From: Pigmentiphaga aceris
GTDB taxonomy: Bacteria; Pseudomonadota; Gammaproteobacteria; Burkholderiales; Burkholderiaceae_B
Direction of reading: 5' to 3'
Length of the DNA: 64,000 bases
Assembly: GCF_008119665.1 (NCBI RefSeq)
Contig: NZ_CP043046.1
Location: forward strand, 4,836,001 to 4,900,000
Shown here: in pieces, positions 29,632 to 38,464 of the stretch
Position numbering within the stretch: position 1 is the first letter of the stretch
How the letters are laid out: each line of letters begins with the position of its first letter
Made by a program: the position numbers and the translations under genes
The notes under the pieces: model-generated
Told to the model about the DNA's origin: nothing
Database searches by the model: none
The model's input: the letters and a program-made list of their open reading frames with translations, nothing else

Positions 29632-30687
29632 ATGATCGTTCTTGGCTTCGAAAGCTCCTGTGATGAAACCGGCGTCGCGCTTGTCAGCGACACCGACGGA
29701 CTGCTGTCCCACACCTTGTATTCCCAGGTTGCCATGCACCAGGAATACGGCGGTGTAGTGCCGGAACTGGCTTCGCGCGATCATGTTCGTCGCATTCTGC
29801 CACTGACCAACCAGGCATTGGCCGACGCCGGCCTGACCTTGGCCAATGTCGATGCCGTGGCGTATACCGCCGGCCCCGGCCTGGCGGGTGCGCTGCTGGT
29901 GGGAGCAAGCGTGGCCCAGTCCATCGCCTGGGCCAAGGGCTTGCCCGCCATCCCCATTCACCACCTGGAAGGCCACCTGCTTTCGCCCCTGTTGGCAGAC
30001 CCGCGACCGGAATTTCCGTTCGTGGCACTGCTGGTATCAGGCGGCCATACCCAATTGATGCGGGTCGATGGCGTCGGACGCTACACCTTGCTGGGCGAAA
30101 CCTTGGACGACGCCGCAGGCGAAGCCTTCGACAAGACAGCAAAGCTGCTTGGCCTGGGTTACCCGGGCGGACCGGCGCTGTCCAAACTGGCCGAGCAAGG
30201 CGATGCAAGTCGTTTTGATCTGCCGCGCCCCAAACTGCATAGCCCCGATCTGGATTTCAGCTTCAGTGGACTGAAGACAGCCGTGATGGTGCGCGCCAAG
30301 GGCTTGGGTCTGGTGAAAGTGGGCGAAGACGATCAGATGGACCCGCAAACCCGCGCCGACCTGGCTGCAGCAACCGAGGCAGCGATTGTCGATGTGCTGG
30401 TGGGCAAGGCAACCCTTGCACTGAAACAAACCGGCTTGAAGAACCTGGTGATTGCAGGCGGTGTGGGTGCCAACCGGCTGTTGCGCGAACGACTGGCAGT
30501 GCAACTGCGCAGATTTGGGGGTCGCGCCTACTTTCCGCCACTGGCGCTGTGCACCGACAACGGTGCCATGATCGCGTTCGCGGCTGCCATGCGTGTGAAG
30601 GCAGGCCTGGCTGAACTGAACACCGAGCGTCGCGCCTTCACGGTGCATCCGCGCTGGGATCTGGAAGACGTCTGCCAGGCAGACTGA
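29632..30687 (+). CDS. tsaD: tRNA N6-adenosine threonylcarbamoyltransferase TsaD
   Basis: A 351-residue enzyme that transfers threonylcarbamoyl to A37 of ANN-decoding tRNAs. The opening [18 protein letters not shown], the metal ligands in [15 protein letters not shown] (HxxxH near residue 110), [16 protein letters not shown] and [17 protein letters not shown] are diagnostic of the Kae1/TsaD fold. It is divergent from rpsU. Its partner TsaE is encoded at 37967-38464 in the same window. Confidence 0.97.
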   Translation: MIVLGFESSCDETGVALVSDTDGLLSHTLYSQVAMHQEYGGVVPELASRDHVRRILPLTNQALADAGLTLANVDAVAYTAGPGLAGALLVGASVAQSIAWAKGLPAIPIHHLEGHLLSPLLADPRPEFPFVALLVSGGHTQLMRVDGVGRYTLLGETLDDAAGEAFDKTAKLLGLGYPGGPALSKLAEQGDASRFDLPRPKLHSPDLDFSFSGLKTAVMVRAKGLGLVKVGEDDQMDPQTRADLAAATEAAIVDVLVGKATLALKQTGLKNLVIAGGVGANRLLRERLAVQLRRFGGRAYFPPLALCTDNGAMIAFAAAMRVKAGLAELNTERRAFTVHPRWDLEDVCQAD

Positions 30688-30697
30688 ATGCCATCAG

Positions 30698-30718
30698 GCC
30701 CCGCCGCAAGTGCGGGGC
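30698..30718 (+). terminator. GC-rich hairpin after tsaD
   Basis: GCCCCGC (30698-30704) and GCGGGGC (30712-30718) form a 7-bp stem just after the tsaD stop in the convergent gap with plsY. No T run follows, so terminator activity is uncertain. Confidence 0.4.
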
Positions 30719-30831
30719 GGCATCTTCCGATACGCAAACAGCCTGCTACTTGCACTTCCCCTTCCGACAATACTTTCTTTGACGCGCCGCGCGTCAGCGC
30801 ATCGCTTGATGCCCTGACCTCGCGTTGACGA

Positions 30832-31452
30832 TCAGCGCTTCTTCGATCCGATCCGCGATTCCTTGCCAGCCATCAGCTTGGCGATATTGCTGCGATGACG
30901 ATAGATCAGCAGCAGGCACATCACGACCAGCGCCACACCGATGCGGGCATCAGCCTGCCAGAGCACCCCGTGGCCAAACATGTAATACACGGGGGCCAGC
31001 ACGGCCGCAGACAGGGCCGCCAGCGAGGAATAACGGAAGATCACCGCAACTGCCAACCAGCTGAGCAAGGTCGCCAGTCCCAGCAAAGGCTCGACGGCGA
31101 GCAAGATACCGGCTGCGGTCGCCACACCTTTGCCGCCCTGGAAGCGGGTGTACAGCGGATACAGGTGACCCAGAAACACGGCCAGCACGACGGCAGCCAC
31201 GCCGGCTTCGGTCACGCCGTAGGTCAATCCGACCGTCTGTGCCAGCCACACGGCCAGCCAGCCCTTGAACCCGTCGCCCAGCAGCGTCAGTGCAGCCGCC
31301 AGCTTGTTGCCGGTCCGCAGCACGTTGGTCGCACCCGGATTGCCCGAGCCATAGGTGCGCGGGTCTTGCAAGCGCATGGCCTTGCTGACCACCACGGCAA
31401 AAGAGATGGAGCCCAGCAGATAAGCCAGTACCGCAGCAAACAGATTGATCAT
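30832..31452 (-). CDS. plsY: Acyl-phosphate:glycerol-3-phosphate acyltransferase PlsY
   Basis: A 206-residue inner-membrane enzyme that acylates glycerol-3-phosphate with acyl-phosphate in phospholipid synthesis. Motif 1 is [14 protein letters not shown], motif 2 is [16 protein letters not shown], and motif 3 is [21 protein letters not shown]. There are five to six membrane helices and a basic tail [11 protein letters not shown] use ATG 31452 ([13 protein letters not shown]) rather than the in-frame start seven codons upstream, since PlsY proteins begin just before the first helix. It is convergent with tsaD. Confidence 0.95.
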   Translation of the reverse strand: MINLFAAVLAYLLGSISFAVVVSKAMRLQDPRTYGSGNPGATNVLRTGNKLAAALTLLGDGFKGWLAVWLAQTVGLTYGVTEAGVAAVVLAVFLGHLYPLYTRFQGGKGVATAAGILLAVEPLLGLATLLSWLAVAVIFRYSSLAALSAAVLAPVYYMFGHGVLWQADARIGVALVVMCLLLIYRHRSNIAKLMAGKESRIGSKKR

Positions 31453-31636
31453 CAAAGCATTCCTGGCAAACACGTGCCAATCGGGAGAATGCGTCGGATT
31501 TTACCGGCAAGCTACGGGTGGCGCGGCAGATTCGGCGGCTTATTCACATATCGAAATTCTCACGGGAATTCCCACACCGGACACAGCCGCCGCCCATCCA
31601 CCGCCAACGCGGCAAAACCCTTAACTGCTAAAGCCC

Positions 31637-32221
31637 TTAGCTGCTGATACGCGCCTGCCCCCAGCTTGCATAGACCGAAGGCTGCACTGAACGGTGCGGC
31701 AGCAAGGATGCAAAACGTTCGATGGCGATCAGCAGACGTTCGTCGATTTCAGCCGTCACGCTGAGCACATTGTGTTCGTCGCGATGAATGTCTTTTTCGG
31801 TCGCGTAGACCGCACCCAAGATGTGATGCGCCTTGAGCGCCGTCAGCACGGGCTGCAGCGCATAGTCCACGGCCAGCATGTGCGCGGCACTGCCGCCGGT
31901 GGCCAGTGGCAGCACCACGTGCCGGGCCAGCGCGCGCTCGGGCAAGACATCGAGCAAGGCTTTCAGGCCACCGCTGTAGGCGGCCTTGTAGACGGGCGTG
32001 GCCACCAGCAGACCATCGGCGTTGGCAACGGCCTTCTGGAACGCGCGGATAGCGGGGTCGTCGAAACGGCCGAACAGCAGCGCTTCGGCGTCAAAATCGG
32101 TCAGGGAAAAAGCTTGGACCTGAATGCCACGCGCTTCGAGCAGCGCGGCCGAGCGATTCAACAAGCCTTGGGAACGGGAAGTCGGGCTGGGACTGCCGGA
32201 CAAACTTACTACGTGAGCCAT
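31637..32221 (-). CDS. ssuE: NADPH-dependent FMN reductase, SsuE-like
   Basis: A 194-residue flavodoxin-fold reductase. The opening AHVVSLSGSPSPTSRSQGLL provides the FMN phosphate loop, LLVATPVYKAAYSGGLKALLD is the SsuE signature near residue 80, and the C-terminal VDYALQPVLTALKAHHILGA fits the SsuE family. SsuE supplies reduced flavin to sulfonate monooxygenases, but no ssuD or transporter genes are adjacent here. The ATG at 32221 follows GAGG by 6 nt; an ATG two codons upstream overlaps that site. Confidence 0.88.
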   Translation of the reverse strand: MAHVVSLSGSPSPTSRSQGLLNRSAALLEARGIQVQAFSLTDFDAEALLFGRFDDPAIRAFQKAVANADGLLVATPVYKAAYSGGLKALLDVLPERALARHVVLPLATGGSAAHMLAVDYALQPVLTALKAHHILGAVYATEKDIHRDEHNVLSVTAEIDERLLIAIERFASLLPHRSVQPSVYASWGQARISS

Positions 32222-32521
32222 CTGCATCCTCGACACGCCGGCACGGACTGCGCCGGTCTGGACGGAAACGCGGCAACAGCACCCATGCAAACCCGCTCAC
32301 ACGTGGCAGTGCAGCCAAGCCCTGGCCGCAGTCTCCAAAGGGAATTAGACCGCAGCCGCCCGCCAGAACTTAAGGCTTTATCGGCATGAACTTATCGACA
32401 TGAACTTATGCGGACGCAGGGTCGATGGGGCTGTCGTGCACTCAGCGGCCATGTCTGCTGCATCACGCACTTGCCGCATCACATATCGATGCAGCAGGCC
32501 CACACCTTCGGTATCCAGCGA
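32222..32521. other. Intergenic region between ssuE and ybaK
   Basis: About 300 bp with no credible gene. Two copies of an 11-nt sequence, CATGAACTTAT (32385-32395 and 32399-32409), lie 14 nt apart, and a related GAACTTAAGG occurs just upstream. This may be regulatory for ssuE on the minus strand. I see no clear promoter or terminator. Confidence 0.4.
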
Positions 32522-33013
32522 TCAATCTTCAAGCGCAACCGTGACCGGCACCGCCTTCAACAAGGTGCGCAATATCGCCGGGTCGATGCCGATCAGGAAT
32601 CCGCGTCGCCCCCCATTGAGCAGAATGCGCGGCAGGGCCAGGATGCCCGCTTCGACGTAGACCGGCATGGCCTTGCGCGTGGCAAACGGCGACGTGCCAC
32701 CGACCTGATAACCGGAGTGCCGTTGGGCTACCTCGGGCTGGCACGGTGCGACTTTTTTCACGCCGATCTGGCGCGCCAGATTCTTGGTCGAAACCTCACG
32801 ATCGCCGTGCATCAGGATGATCAGCGGCTTGGCAGATTCATCTTCCATCACCAGGGTCTTGATCACGTGATGAAGGTCTTCGCCCAACTGGCGCGACGAT
32901 TCTGCCGCGCCACCATGATCGACGTAATCGTAAGGATGCTCGGTGAACGCGACCTTCTGCTTGCGCAGGAACTGGGTCGCAGGCGTTTCGGAAATATGGC
33001 GGGCTTTGCTCAT
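32522..33013 (-). CDS. ybaK: Cys-tRNA(Pro) deacylase YbaK
   Basis: A 163-residue trans-editing deacylase that removes cysteine mischarged onto tRNA-Pro. It starts MSKARHISETPATQFLRKQK, has HGDREVSTKNLARQIGVKKV with the catalytic-site lysine region, and GYQVGGTSPFATRKAMPVYV with the G-G-x-S/T-P-F loop typical of YbaK proper. It sits 51 nt downstream of xerD on the same strand. The other YbaK-superfamily gene in this window is more divergent. Confidence 0.92.
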   Translation of the reverse strand: MSKARHISETPATQFLRKQKVAFTEHPYDYVDHGGAAESSRQLGEDLHHVIKTLVMEDESAKPLIILMHGDREVSTKNLARQIGVKKVAPCQPEVAQRHSGYQVGGTSPFATRKAMPVYVEAGILALPRILLNGGRRGFLIGIDPAILRTLLKAVPVTVALED

Positions 33014-33064
33014 CGGTCTGAACGTATGTGCACAAAAGGTCGGAAGGTAATGCGGCCGCAACGC

Positions 33065-34015
33065 TCAGCCGCGCGGATGGTGCTCGGCATGCAAGGTCTT
33101 CAAGCGTTCGCGGGCAACATGGGTGTAGATCTGGGTAGTGGATATGTCGGCGTGGCCAAGCAGCAGCTGCACCACCCGCAAGTCCGCACCGTGATTCAGC
33201 AGATGGGTGGCAAAGGCATGCCTGAGCACGTGAGGTGACAGCGGCGCATTCACCCCTGCGCGCACGGCATACTTTTTCACGATCAGCCAGAACCCCTGGC
33301 GTGTCATGCCCTCGCCACGCGCGGTGACAAAAAGCGTATCGCAATGACGACGCCCCAGGATGGCAGGGCGGGCCTGGCTCAGATATCGCGTGAGCCAATG
33401 CGCAGCCTGCCCCCCCAGCGGAACCAGTCGATCCTTGGCCCCCTTGCCGAGCGTCACGCGCACCACGCCCTCGTTCAAGCTCAGGTCACCGACACCCAGG
33501 TCGACCAGCTCCGAGACGCGCAGGCCGGTGGCATACAAGGTTTCGAGCATGGCGCGATCGCGCAGCCCGACCGGCAGGTTGACGTCGGGCGCTTCGAGCA
33601 GGGTTTCGACCTGCTTTTCGGACAGGGTCTTGGGCAGACGCTGGGCCTGCTTGGCCGGCAGCGCATTCATGCACGGGTCGGCTTGAATCAGCTGGTTGCG
33701 ATGCATCCAGCGATAGAAGCGCCGCAGCGTCGCCAGCCGGCGATTGGCGGTGCTGGCCTTGCTGTCGACGTGGGTCGCGCTCATCCAGCCAGACACGTGC
33801 GTGTCAACGACGGCCGTCAAGGCAAGGCCACCGTTTTCCTGCAGCCAGTCATCAAAAGCCTGCAGGTCGCGGCGGTAGGCGGCCAGCGTGTTGGCGGCCA
33901 GGCCATCTTCAAGCCAGATAGCGTCGATGAAACGGTCGATGTCGGGATTCGGCGGACGTGCGACGGCCTGTGTGACGGTCTGTCTATTCATAGACTGTCT
34001 ATCGATGGTACTCAT
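33065..34015 (-). CDS. xerD: Site-specific tyrosine recombinase XerD
   Basis: A 316-residue recombinase that resolves chromosome dimers at dif with XerC. The N-terminal SAM-like core-binding domain covers about residues 22-115. Catalytic residues are visible: Arg in ATGLRVSELVDL, Lys in GKGAKDRLVPLG, His and Arg in SPHVLRHAFATHLL, His in LGHADISTTQ and Tyr in IYTHV. The 20-residue N-terminal extension is slightly longer than in E. coli XerD; an alternative start is the ATG eight codons in. Gene order and full length argue for the chromosomal XerD rather than an integron or phage integrase. Confidence 0.95.
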   Translation of the reverse strand: MSTIDRQSMNRQTVTQAVARPPNPDIDRFIDAIWLEDGLAANTLAAYRRDLQAFDDWLQENGGLALTAVVDTHVSGWMSATHVDSKASTANRRLATLRRFYRWMHRNQLIQADPCMNALPAKQAQRLPKTLSEKQVETLLEAPDVNLPVGLRDRAMLETLYATGLRVSELVDLGVGDLSLNEGVVRVTLGKGAKDRLVPLGGQAAHWLTRYLSQARPAILGRRHCDTLFVTARGEGMTRQGFWLIVKKYAVRAGVNAPLSPHVLRHAFATHLLNHGADLRVVQLLLGHADISTTQIYTHVARERLKTLHAEHHPRG

Positions 34016-34216
34016 CCCGATGTCGTCGCCCCTGCTGTGTGATCCAAGGCGCTCATCTTAGAGCCTGCGCCTGACGATTGCCGAGCCAGCAGGTGCGTGG
34101 ACAGTCAAGTCCACCCCGGCAATGCGGGAAAACACCCTGTCGCGCGTCCAGCTCGGATATAGTGCCGCTCTCCCCCGCGCCTGCGCGCTCAGCGGCCGCC
34201 CCCACGGCCTGGCAGC

Positions 34217-35110
34217 ATGAACACCGCCCTTCTTGTACTACCCGACTTTCTGTTGATTGCCCTCGGCTGGCTGATGCGTCGCCGCCTGGGATTTTCCGGG
34301 GAGTTTTTTGCCGGCTCGGAACGCGCCGTCTATTACCTGCTGTTTCCGGCGCTGCTGTTTCGCTCTACGGTCAACGCGCAGTTCGAACTGGTCAGCGCGG
34401 CGGGCCTGATCTGGGCGGGGCTGGCGCTGCTGGGTGCGGGTGCGCTCATGTCCTGGCTGGCATTGCCCCTGTTCAAGCCCAAACCGCTAAGCTTCGCCTC
34501 GTGTGTGCAATGTGGCTTCCGCTTCAATTCCTATGTCGCCCTGGCGCTGGCCGGGCGGCTGTTCGGTGATGCAGGCGTATCGACGATTGCGCTCTTGATC
34601 GCGTTCTGTGTGCCTGCTGCCAATATGCTGGCGGTCTATGCGCTGGCGAAGCATTCTGGCGCGAGCCTGTGGCGGCAGTTGCTGCGCAACCCGCTGCTGG
34701 TTGCCACCGTGGTGGGTCTGGTCTGCAACTTCGCGGGCATCCGCCCCCCTGATGTTGCTGATGCGGTGCTGGGTCGTCTGGGCAATGCGGCGATTGCCTT
34801 CGGGCTGATCTGCGTGGGCGGCAGCCTGGTGTGGCGTGGTGCAGGTGAAGCGCGTGGCATGACGACGTACCTGGTGGCGGTCAAGCTGATCCTGACCCCG
34901 CTGGTTGCCATTCCGATTGGTTATGCCTTTGGTCTGCCGCTACTCGAACACCGCATTCTGGTGCTGTTCGCCGCGCTGCCAACGGCATCCAGCGCCTATG
35001 TGCTGGCTACCCGGATGGGCGGCAACGGACCAATGGTGGCCATGCTGATTTCAGTAGGCACTGTGCTGTCGGCCGTGACCATTCCGTTGTGGATGCTGTG
35101 GGCGGGCTGA
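34217..35110 (+). CDS. AEC (auxin efflux carrier) family transporter
   Basis: A 297-residue membrane protein with about ten hydrophobic segments. LPDFLLIALGWLMRRRLG opens the family fold, CVQCGFRFNSYVALALAGRL near residue 95 is the conserved half-repeat, and LFAALPTASSAYVLATRMGG near residue 257 is the second conserved crossover. AEC members in bacteria often export or import organic acids. The substrate is not evident. It is convergent with queG. Confidence 0.9.
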   Translation: MNTALLVLPDFLLIALGWLMRRRLGFSGEFFAGSERAVYYLLFPALLFRSTVNAQFELVSAAGLIWAGLALLGAGALMSWLALPLFKPKPLSFASCVQCGFRFNSYVALALAGRLFGDAGVSTIALLIAFCVPAANMLAVYALAKHSGASLWRQLLRNPLLVATVVGLVCNFAGIRPPDVADAVLGRLGNAAIAFGLICVGGSLVWRGAGEARGMTTYLVAVKLILTPLVAIPIGYAFGLPLLEHRILVLFAALPTASSAYVLATRMGGNGPMVAMLISVGTVLSAVTIPLWMLWAG

Positions 35111-35189
35111 GCGGCTGATTGTGCGGCTAGCAGTACGACTGAATAAAAGCCGACTGGATGATGTGCCACGCGAACGGGTAAACAGCGGG

Positions 35190-36383
35190 CTACACAGCAG
35201 GCTGAACCTTGGTCTCATGCTGAGCCAGTGCCCACGCAACATGCTCACGCACCAGTTCGCTGTCATGCCCGGCACGACTCAGCAAAGCCTTGCGTACCTC
35301 GGCCGACGACTTGGCATTGCCCAGCCCCACCGCCAGATTGCGCAACCAGCGCTCGTGGCCGATGCGCCGAATCGCGCTGCCTGCGGTGCGCGTTTCGAAT
35401 TCAGTCTGCGTCCATGCAAACAGATCGACCATGCGTGATGCGTCCAGCTGCTGACGCGGCGCGAAGTCGGGCTCGTCACCGGCCTGCGCAAACTTGTTCC
35501 AGGGACAGGCGGTCTGGCAGTCATCGCAGCCATAGATGCGGGTGCCGATCAGCGGGCGCAGCGGCTCGGGAATACTGCCCGCCAACTCAATCGTCAGATA
35601 AGACACGCACCGCCTGGCGTCCAGCACATACGGCGCAACGATTGCCTGTGTCGGACAGGCAACGATGCAACGCCGGCAGCCACCACAGTGCGGCTCTGCT
35701 GGCGGGTCGGGCGGCAAGACCAGGTCCGTCAGGATCTCACCAAGGAAAAACCAGCTGCCCTCGCGCGACAGCAGCAAGGTGTGTTTGCCTCGCCATCCCA
35801 AGCCTGCCTTGCGCGCCAGCTCCACTTCCATGATCGGGGCCGAGTCGGTGAACACGCGGTAGCCGAACGGACCAATGCTGGCGACCACACGGTCGGCCAG
35901 CTTTTGCAGGCGTTGGCGCAAGACCTTGTGGTAATCGCGGCCCAGCGCGTAGTTGGCCACCACCGCGCGCTCGCCGCTTGCCAAGCCTTCCTGCTGGTGA
36001 CGCGTGATCTCGGGGCCGCTGGCAGGTGCGTACTGCATGCGCACCATGATGGCGGATCGGGCGTGCGGCACCATCTGCGACGGGTCTTGCCGCAAGGCCA
36101 TGTTGCGTTCCAGGTATTCCATGTCGCCGTGCATGCCCTGCGCCAGCCACTGCTTCATGCGTTCGCCCGCGTCGTGCAGGTCCAGATCGGCAAAACCGAC
36201 GGCACCGAACCCCAGTTCCTCACCCCAGCGCCGAATGTCGGCAACCAACTGCGTCGTCTGGGCAGGCGAGAGACTTGGCGTGGGGACGCAGGATTCAACA
36301 GACGAAGACGCGTAAGCATCCGCGCCGCTGCGTGAAGCAGCGGCCGACACCGGGATCGGAAGGGAAACGACTTGAACAGACAT
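35190..36383 (-). CDS. queG: Epoxyqueuosine reductase QueG
   Basis: A 397-residue cobalamin- and iron-sulfur-dependent enzyme that reduces epoxyqueuosine to queuosine in tRNA. ADLDLHDAGERMKQWLAQGM is the QueG N-terminal signature. Two [4Fe-4S] sites are CGGCRRCIVACPTQAI and CDDCQTACPWNKF. A C-terminal HEAT-like helical region follows. The N-terminal 45 residues are a low-complexity extension; I use ATG 36383, six codons inside the longest frame, though no start has a strong ribosome site. It is divergent from an MFS gene. Confidence 0.94.
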   Translation of the reverse strand: MSVQVVSLPIPVSAAASRSGADAYASSSVESCVPTPSLSPAQTTQLVADIRRWGEELGFGAVGFADLDLHDAGERMKQWLAQGMHGDMEYLERNMALRQDPSQMVPHARSAIMVRMQYAPASGPEITRHQQEGLASGERAVVANYALGRDYHKVLRQRLQKLADRVVASIGPFGYRVFTDSAPIMEVELARKAGLGWRGKHTLLLSREGSWFFLGEILTDLVLPPDPPAEPHCGGCRRCIVACPTQAIVAPYVLDARRCVSYLTIELAGSIPEPLRPLIGTRIYGCDDCQTACPWNKFAQAGDEPDFAPRQQLDASRMVDLFAWTQTEFETRTAGSAIRRIGHERWLRNLAVGLGNAKSSAEVRKALLSRAGHDSELVREHVAWALAQHETKVQPAV

Positions 36384-36614
36384 GGCGCTGGCAAAAAACA
36401 TCTACGCCAGAACGGCGGGACAGGCATCAACGATAACGCAGCCCGGTTGTTGTCGCGTTTGACCCACCAAGGTGGCAAGCGCGCAAAGATGTCATGAAGC
36501 GGCCCGATCCTGACGTTCGTCTGACATAGACACGCTTACAATCGCGCCCGGCTCGCGTTTTCCTTCCGTTGCACTGGCCCGGCAACACCGCACCAAGACG
36601 ACCCACAGGCACCC

Positions 36615-37823
36615 ATGTCCAGCATGTCCACACCCACCGACAACAAGATCCCGCGCACCGTCTGGATACTGGGTTTTGTCAGTCTGCTGATGGACGTGTC
36701 GTCCGAGATGATCCAGACCCTGCTGCCGCTTTACCTGGTGTCAGGGCTGGGCATGTCCGCGCTGGTGGTGGGTCTGATCGAAGGCGTCTCGGTTGCGGTG
36801 GCGATGACCACCAAGATGATGGCTGGGGTGCTGTCGGACCGGATCGGCAACCGCAAACACCTGGTCGTGCTGGGCTACGGCCTGGGTGCCTTGTCCAAGC
36901 CCTTCTTCCCGCTGGCCGATTCGGCCATGACGATCATGGGGGCAAAATTTCTGGACCGGGTGGGTAAAGGCATCCGGGGCGCGCCGCGCGATGCGCTGAT
37001 CGCAGACGTCACACCGCCACATATGCGCGGTCGCAGCTTCGGGCTGCGCAAATCGCTGGATACCGTAGGTGGCTTTGTCGGCCCACTGGTCGCCATCGGC
37101 TTGATGCTGGCCACCCACAATCACTTTCAGACCGTGTTCTGGGTGGCAACCATTCCCGCTTTCCTGGCGGTTGCACTGTTGGTCGTTGGTATCAAGGAGC
37201 CAGAAACGCCACCCGCCGCGCGCAGCAAAAAGGCCGGGTTGCGCTGGCGTGACGCCTTGCAGCTGGACGCTGCGGTGTGGGTTGCAATCGCCATCTCTGT
37301 ACTTGTCAGCCTGGCGCGTTTCAGCGAAGCCTTCCTGTTGCTGCGGGCTGAACAATCCGGCTTCACGCTCGCCTGGGTGCCGCTGGTGCTGGTGTTCATG
37401 CACCTGATCTATGGCGGCCTGGCCTACCCCGTAGGCATTCTTGCAGACCGCTTTGGCAGATTGGGCCTGCTGGTGATCAGCCTGGTCTTGCTCGTCGCCG
37501 CCAATATCGTGATGGCACAAGCCACTGATGTTGTCACCCTGTTGATCGGCGTGGCCTTGTGGGGCGGACACATGGGCTTCTCACAGGGGATTCTGGCCAC
37601 CCTGATTGCCGACACCGCCCCCGCCACCTCGCGCGGCACGGCCTTCGGCGTACTGAGCCTGGCAACCGGTGTCTCGGTGCTGCTTGGCAATCTGCTTGCC
37701 GGTGCACTGTGGGAATGGCAGGGTCCGGCCAGCACTTTCTACGCAAGTGCAGTCCTGAGCGTGCTCGCAATGGGTGTGTTGATGGGCCTGATGTACTGGC
37801 GAAAGCGTCGCAGCTTGGCGTGA
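36615..37823 (+). CDS. MFS transporter
   Basis: A 402-residue transporter with 12 hydrophobic segments. MMAGVLSDRIGNRKHLVVLG is the loop 2-3 motif, and FLDRVGKGIRGAPRDALIAD followed by RGRSFGLRKSLDTVGGFVGP matches the branch of MFS proteins annotated as Fsr-like/YfcJ-like exporters. It sits between queG and tsaE, which in relatives are often neighbours, so it looks inserted into a conserved block. The substrate is unknown. Confidence 0.9.
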   Translation: MSSMSTPTDNKIPRTVWILGFVSLLMDVSSEMIQTLLPLYLVSGLGMSALVVGLIEGVSVAVAMTTKMMAGVLSDRIGNRKHLVVLGYGLGALSKPFFPLADSAMTIMGAKFLDRVGKGIRGAPRDALIADVTPPHMRGRSFGLRKSLDTVGGFVGPLVAIGLMLATHNHFQTVFWVATIPAFLAVALLVVGIKEPETPPAARSKKAGLRWRDALQLDAAVWVAIAISVLVSLARFSEAFLLLRAEQSGFTLAWVPLVLVFMHLIYGGLAYPVGILADRFGRLGLLVISLVLLVAANIVMAQATDVVTLLIGVALWGGHMGFSQGILATLIADTAPATSRGTAFGVLSLATGVSVLLGNLLAGALWEWQGPASTFYASAVLSVLAMGVLMGLMYWRKRRSLA

Positions 37824-37829
37824 ATACAA

Positions 37830-37861
37830 CGTCCAGGCCTGGATAAGTCCTGGTCTGGACG
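37830..37861 (+). terminator. Weak hairpin after the MFS gene
   Basis: CGTCCAGGCC and GGTCTGGACG can pair over about 12 nt (10 bp with one G-U). It lies directly after the stop at 37823 and before tsaE. There is no T run, so function is uncertain. Confidence 0.3.
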
Positions 37862-37966
37862 CAATTCCGTAACCAAGCGCAAGCCGTTTATCCGTCAGCG
37901 TCCGGCTCGCTTTCTACAATAGGGTCTTCCCTTTCTTCCGGCGTAACCAGCCATTGCGCCCGTGAA

Positions 37967-38464
37967 ATGAGCACTTACTCTCTCGAACTCGCTGACGAAA
38001 CCTCAACTGAAGCATTGGCGCAAGCCTTTGCACCGCTGGTTCAAGCCGGCGGACGCATTCACCTGCATGGCGAGCTTGGCGCAGGCAAAACCAGCTTCGT
38101 TCGTGCGTTATTGCGGGCTTGCGGGGTTACCGGGCGCATCAAGAGCCCGACCTTCACCCTGGTTGAACCTTATAAAGTTTCGAACTTATACTGCTATCAC
38201 TTTGATTTTTATCGCTTTACCGATCCTCGCGAGTGGTTGGACGCCGGATTCCGGGATGCGCTGCGCGACGATGCCCTGGTGCTGATCGAATGGGCAGAGC
38301 GAGCGGCAGGGGTGCTTCCTCCCCCAGACCTGGATCTCACCCTTGCCTACGCCGGGTCGGGGCGTCTCGCCACACTGCAGGCAAGTACGGCTAAAGGGCA
38401 CGCATGGCTACACGCAATTTCCCCACCGTCGACCCCGTCGCTGGATCCCACGGCGAAGCCCTGA
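37967..38464 (+). CDS. tsaE: tRNA threonylcarbamoyladenosine biosynthesis protein TsaE
   Basis: A 165-residue P-loop ATPase that acts with TsaB and TsaD in t6A synthesis. LHGELGAGKTSFVRALLRACG is the Walker A loop, IKSPTFTLVEPYKVSNLYCY and HFDFYRFTDPREWLDAGFRD are TsaE signatures, and VLIEWAERA is the Walker B-like strand. The C-terminal 20 residues (GHAWLHAISPPSTPSLDPTA) extend beyond most TsaE proteins and overlap the amiC start by 61 nt. A stretch near 38165-38225 is unusually AT-rich for this genome. Confidence 0.94.
   Translation: MSTYSLELADETSTEALAQAFAPLVQAGGRIHLHGELGAGKTSFVRALLRACGVTGRIKSPTFTLVEPYKVSNLYCYHFDFYRFTDPREWLDAGFRDALRDDALVLIEWAERAAGVLPPPDLDLTLAYAGSGRLATLQASTAKGHAWLHAISPPSTPSLDPTAKP

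Noticed and set aside
33065..34015. Integrase of a mobile element
   Set aside because: The tyrosine recombinase is full-length XerD in a housekeeping context with no attachment repeats, tRNA or cargo genes nearby.
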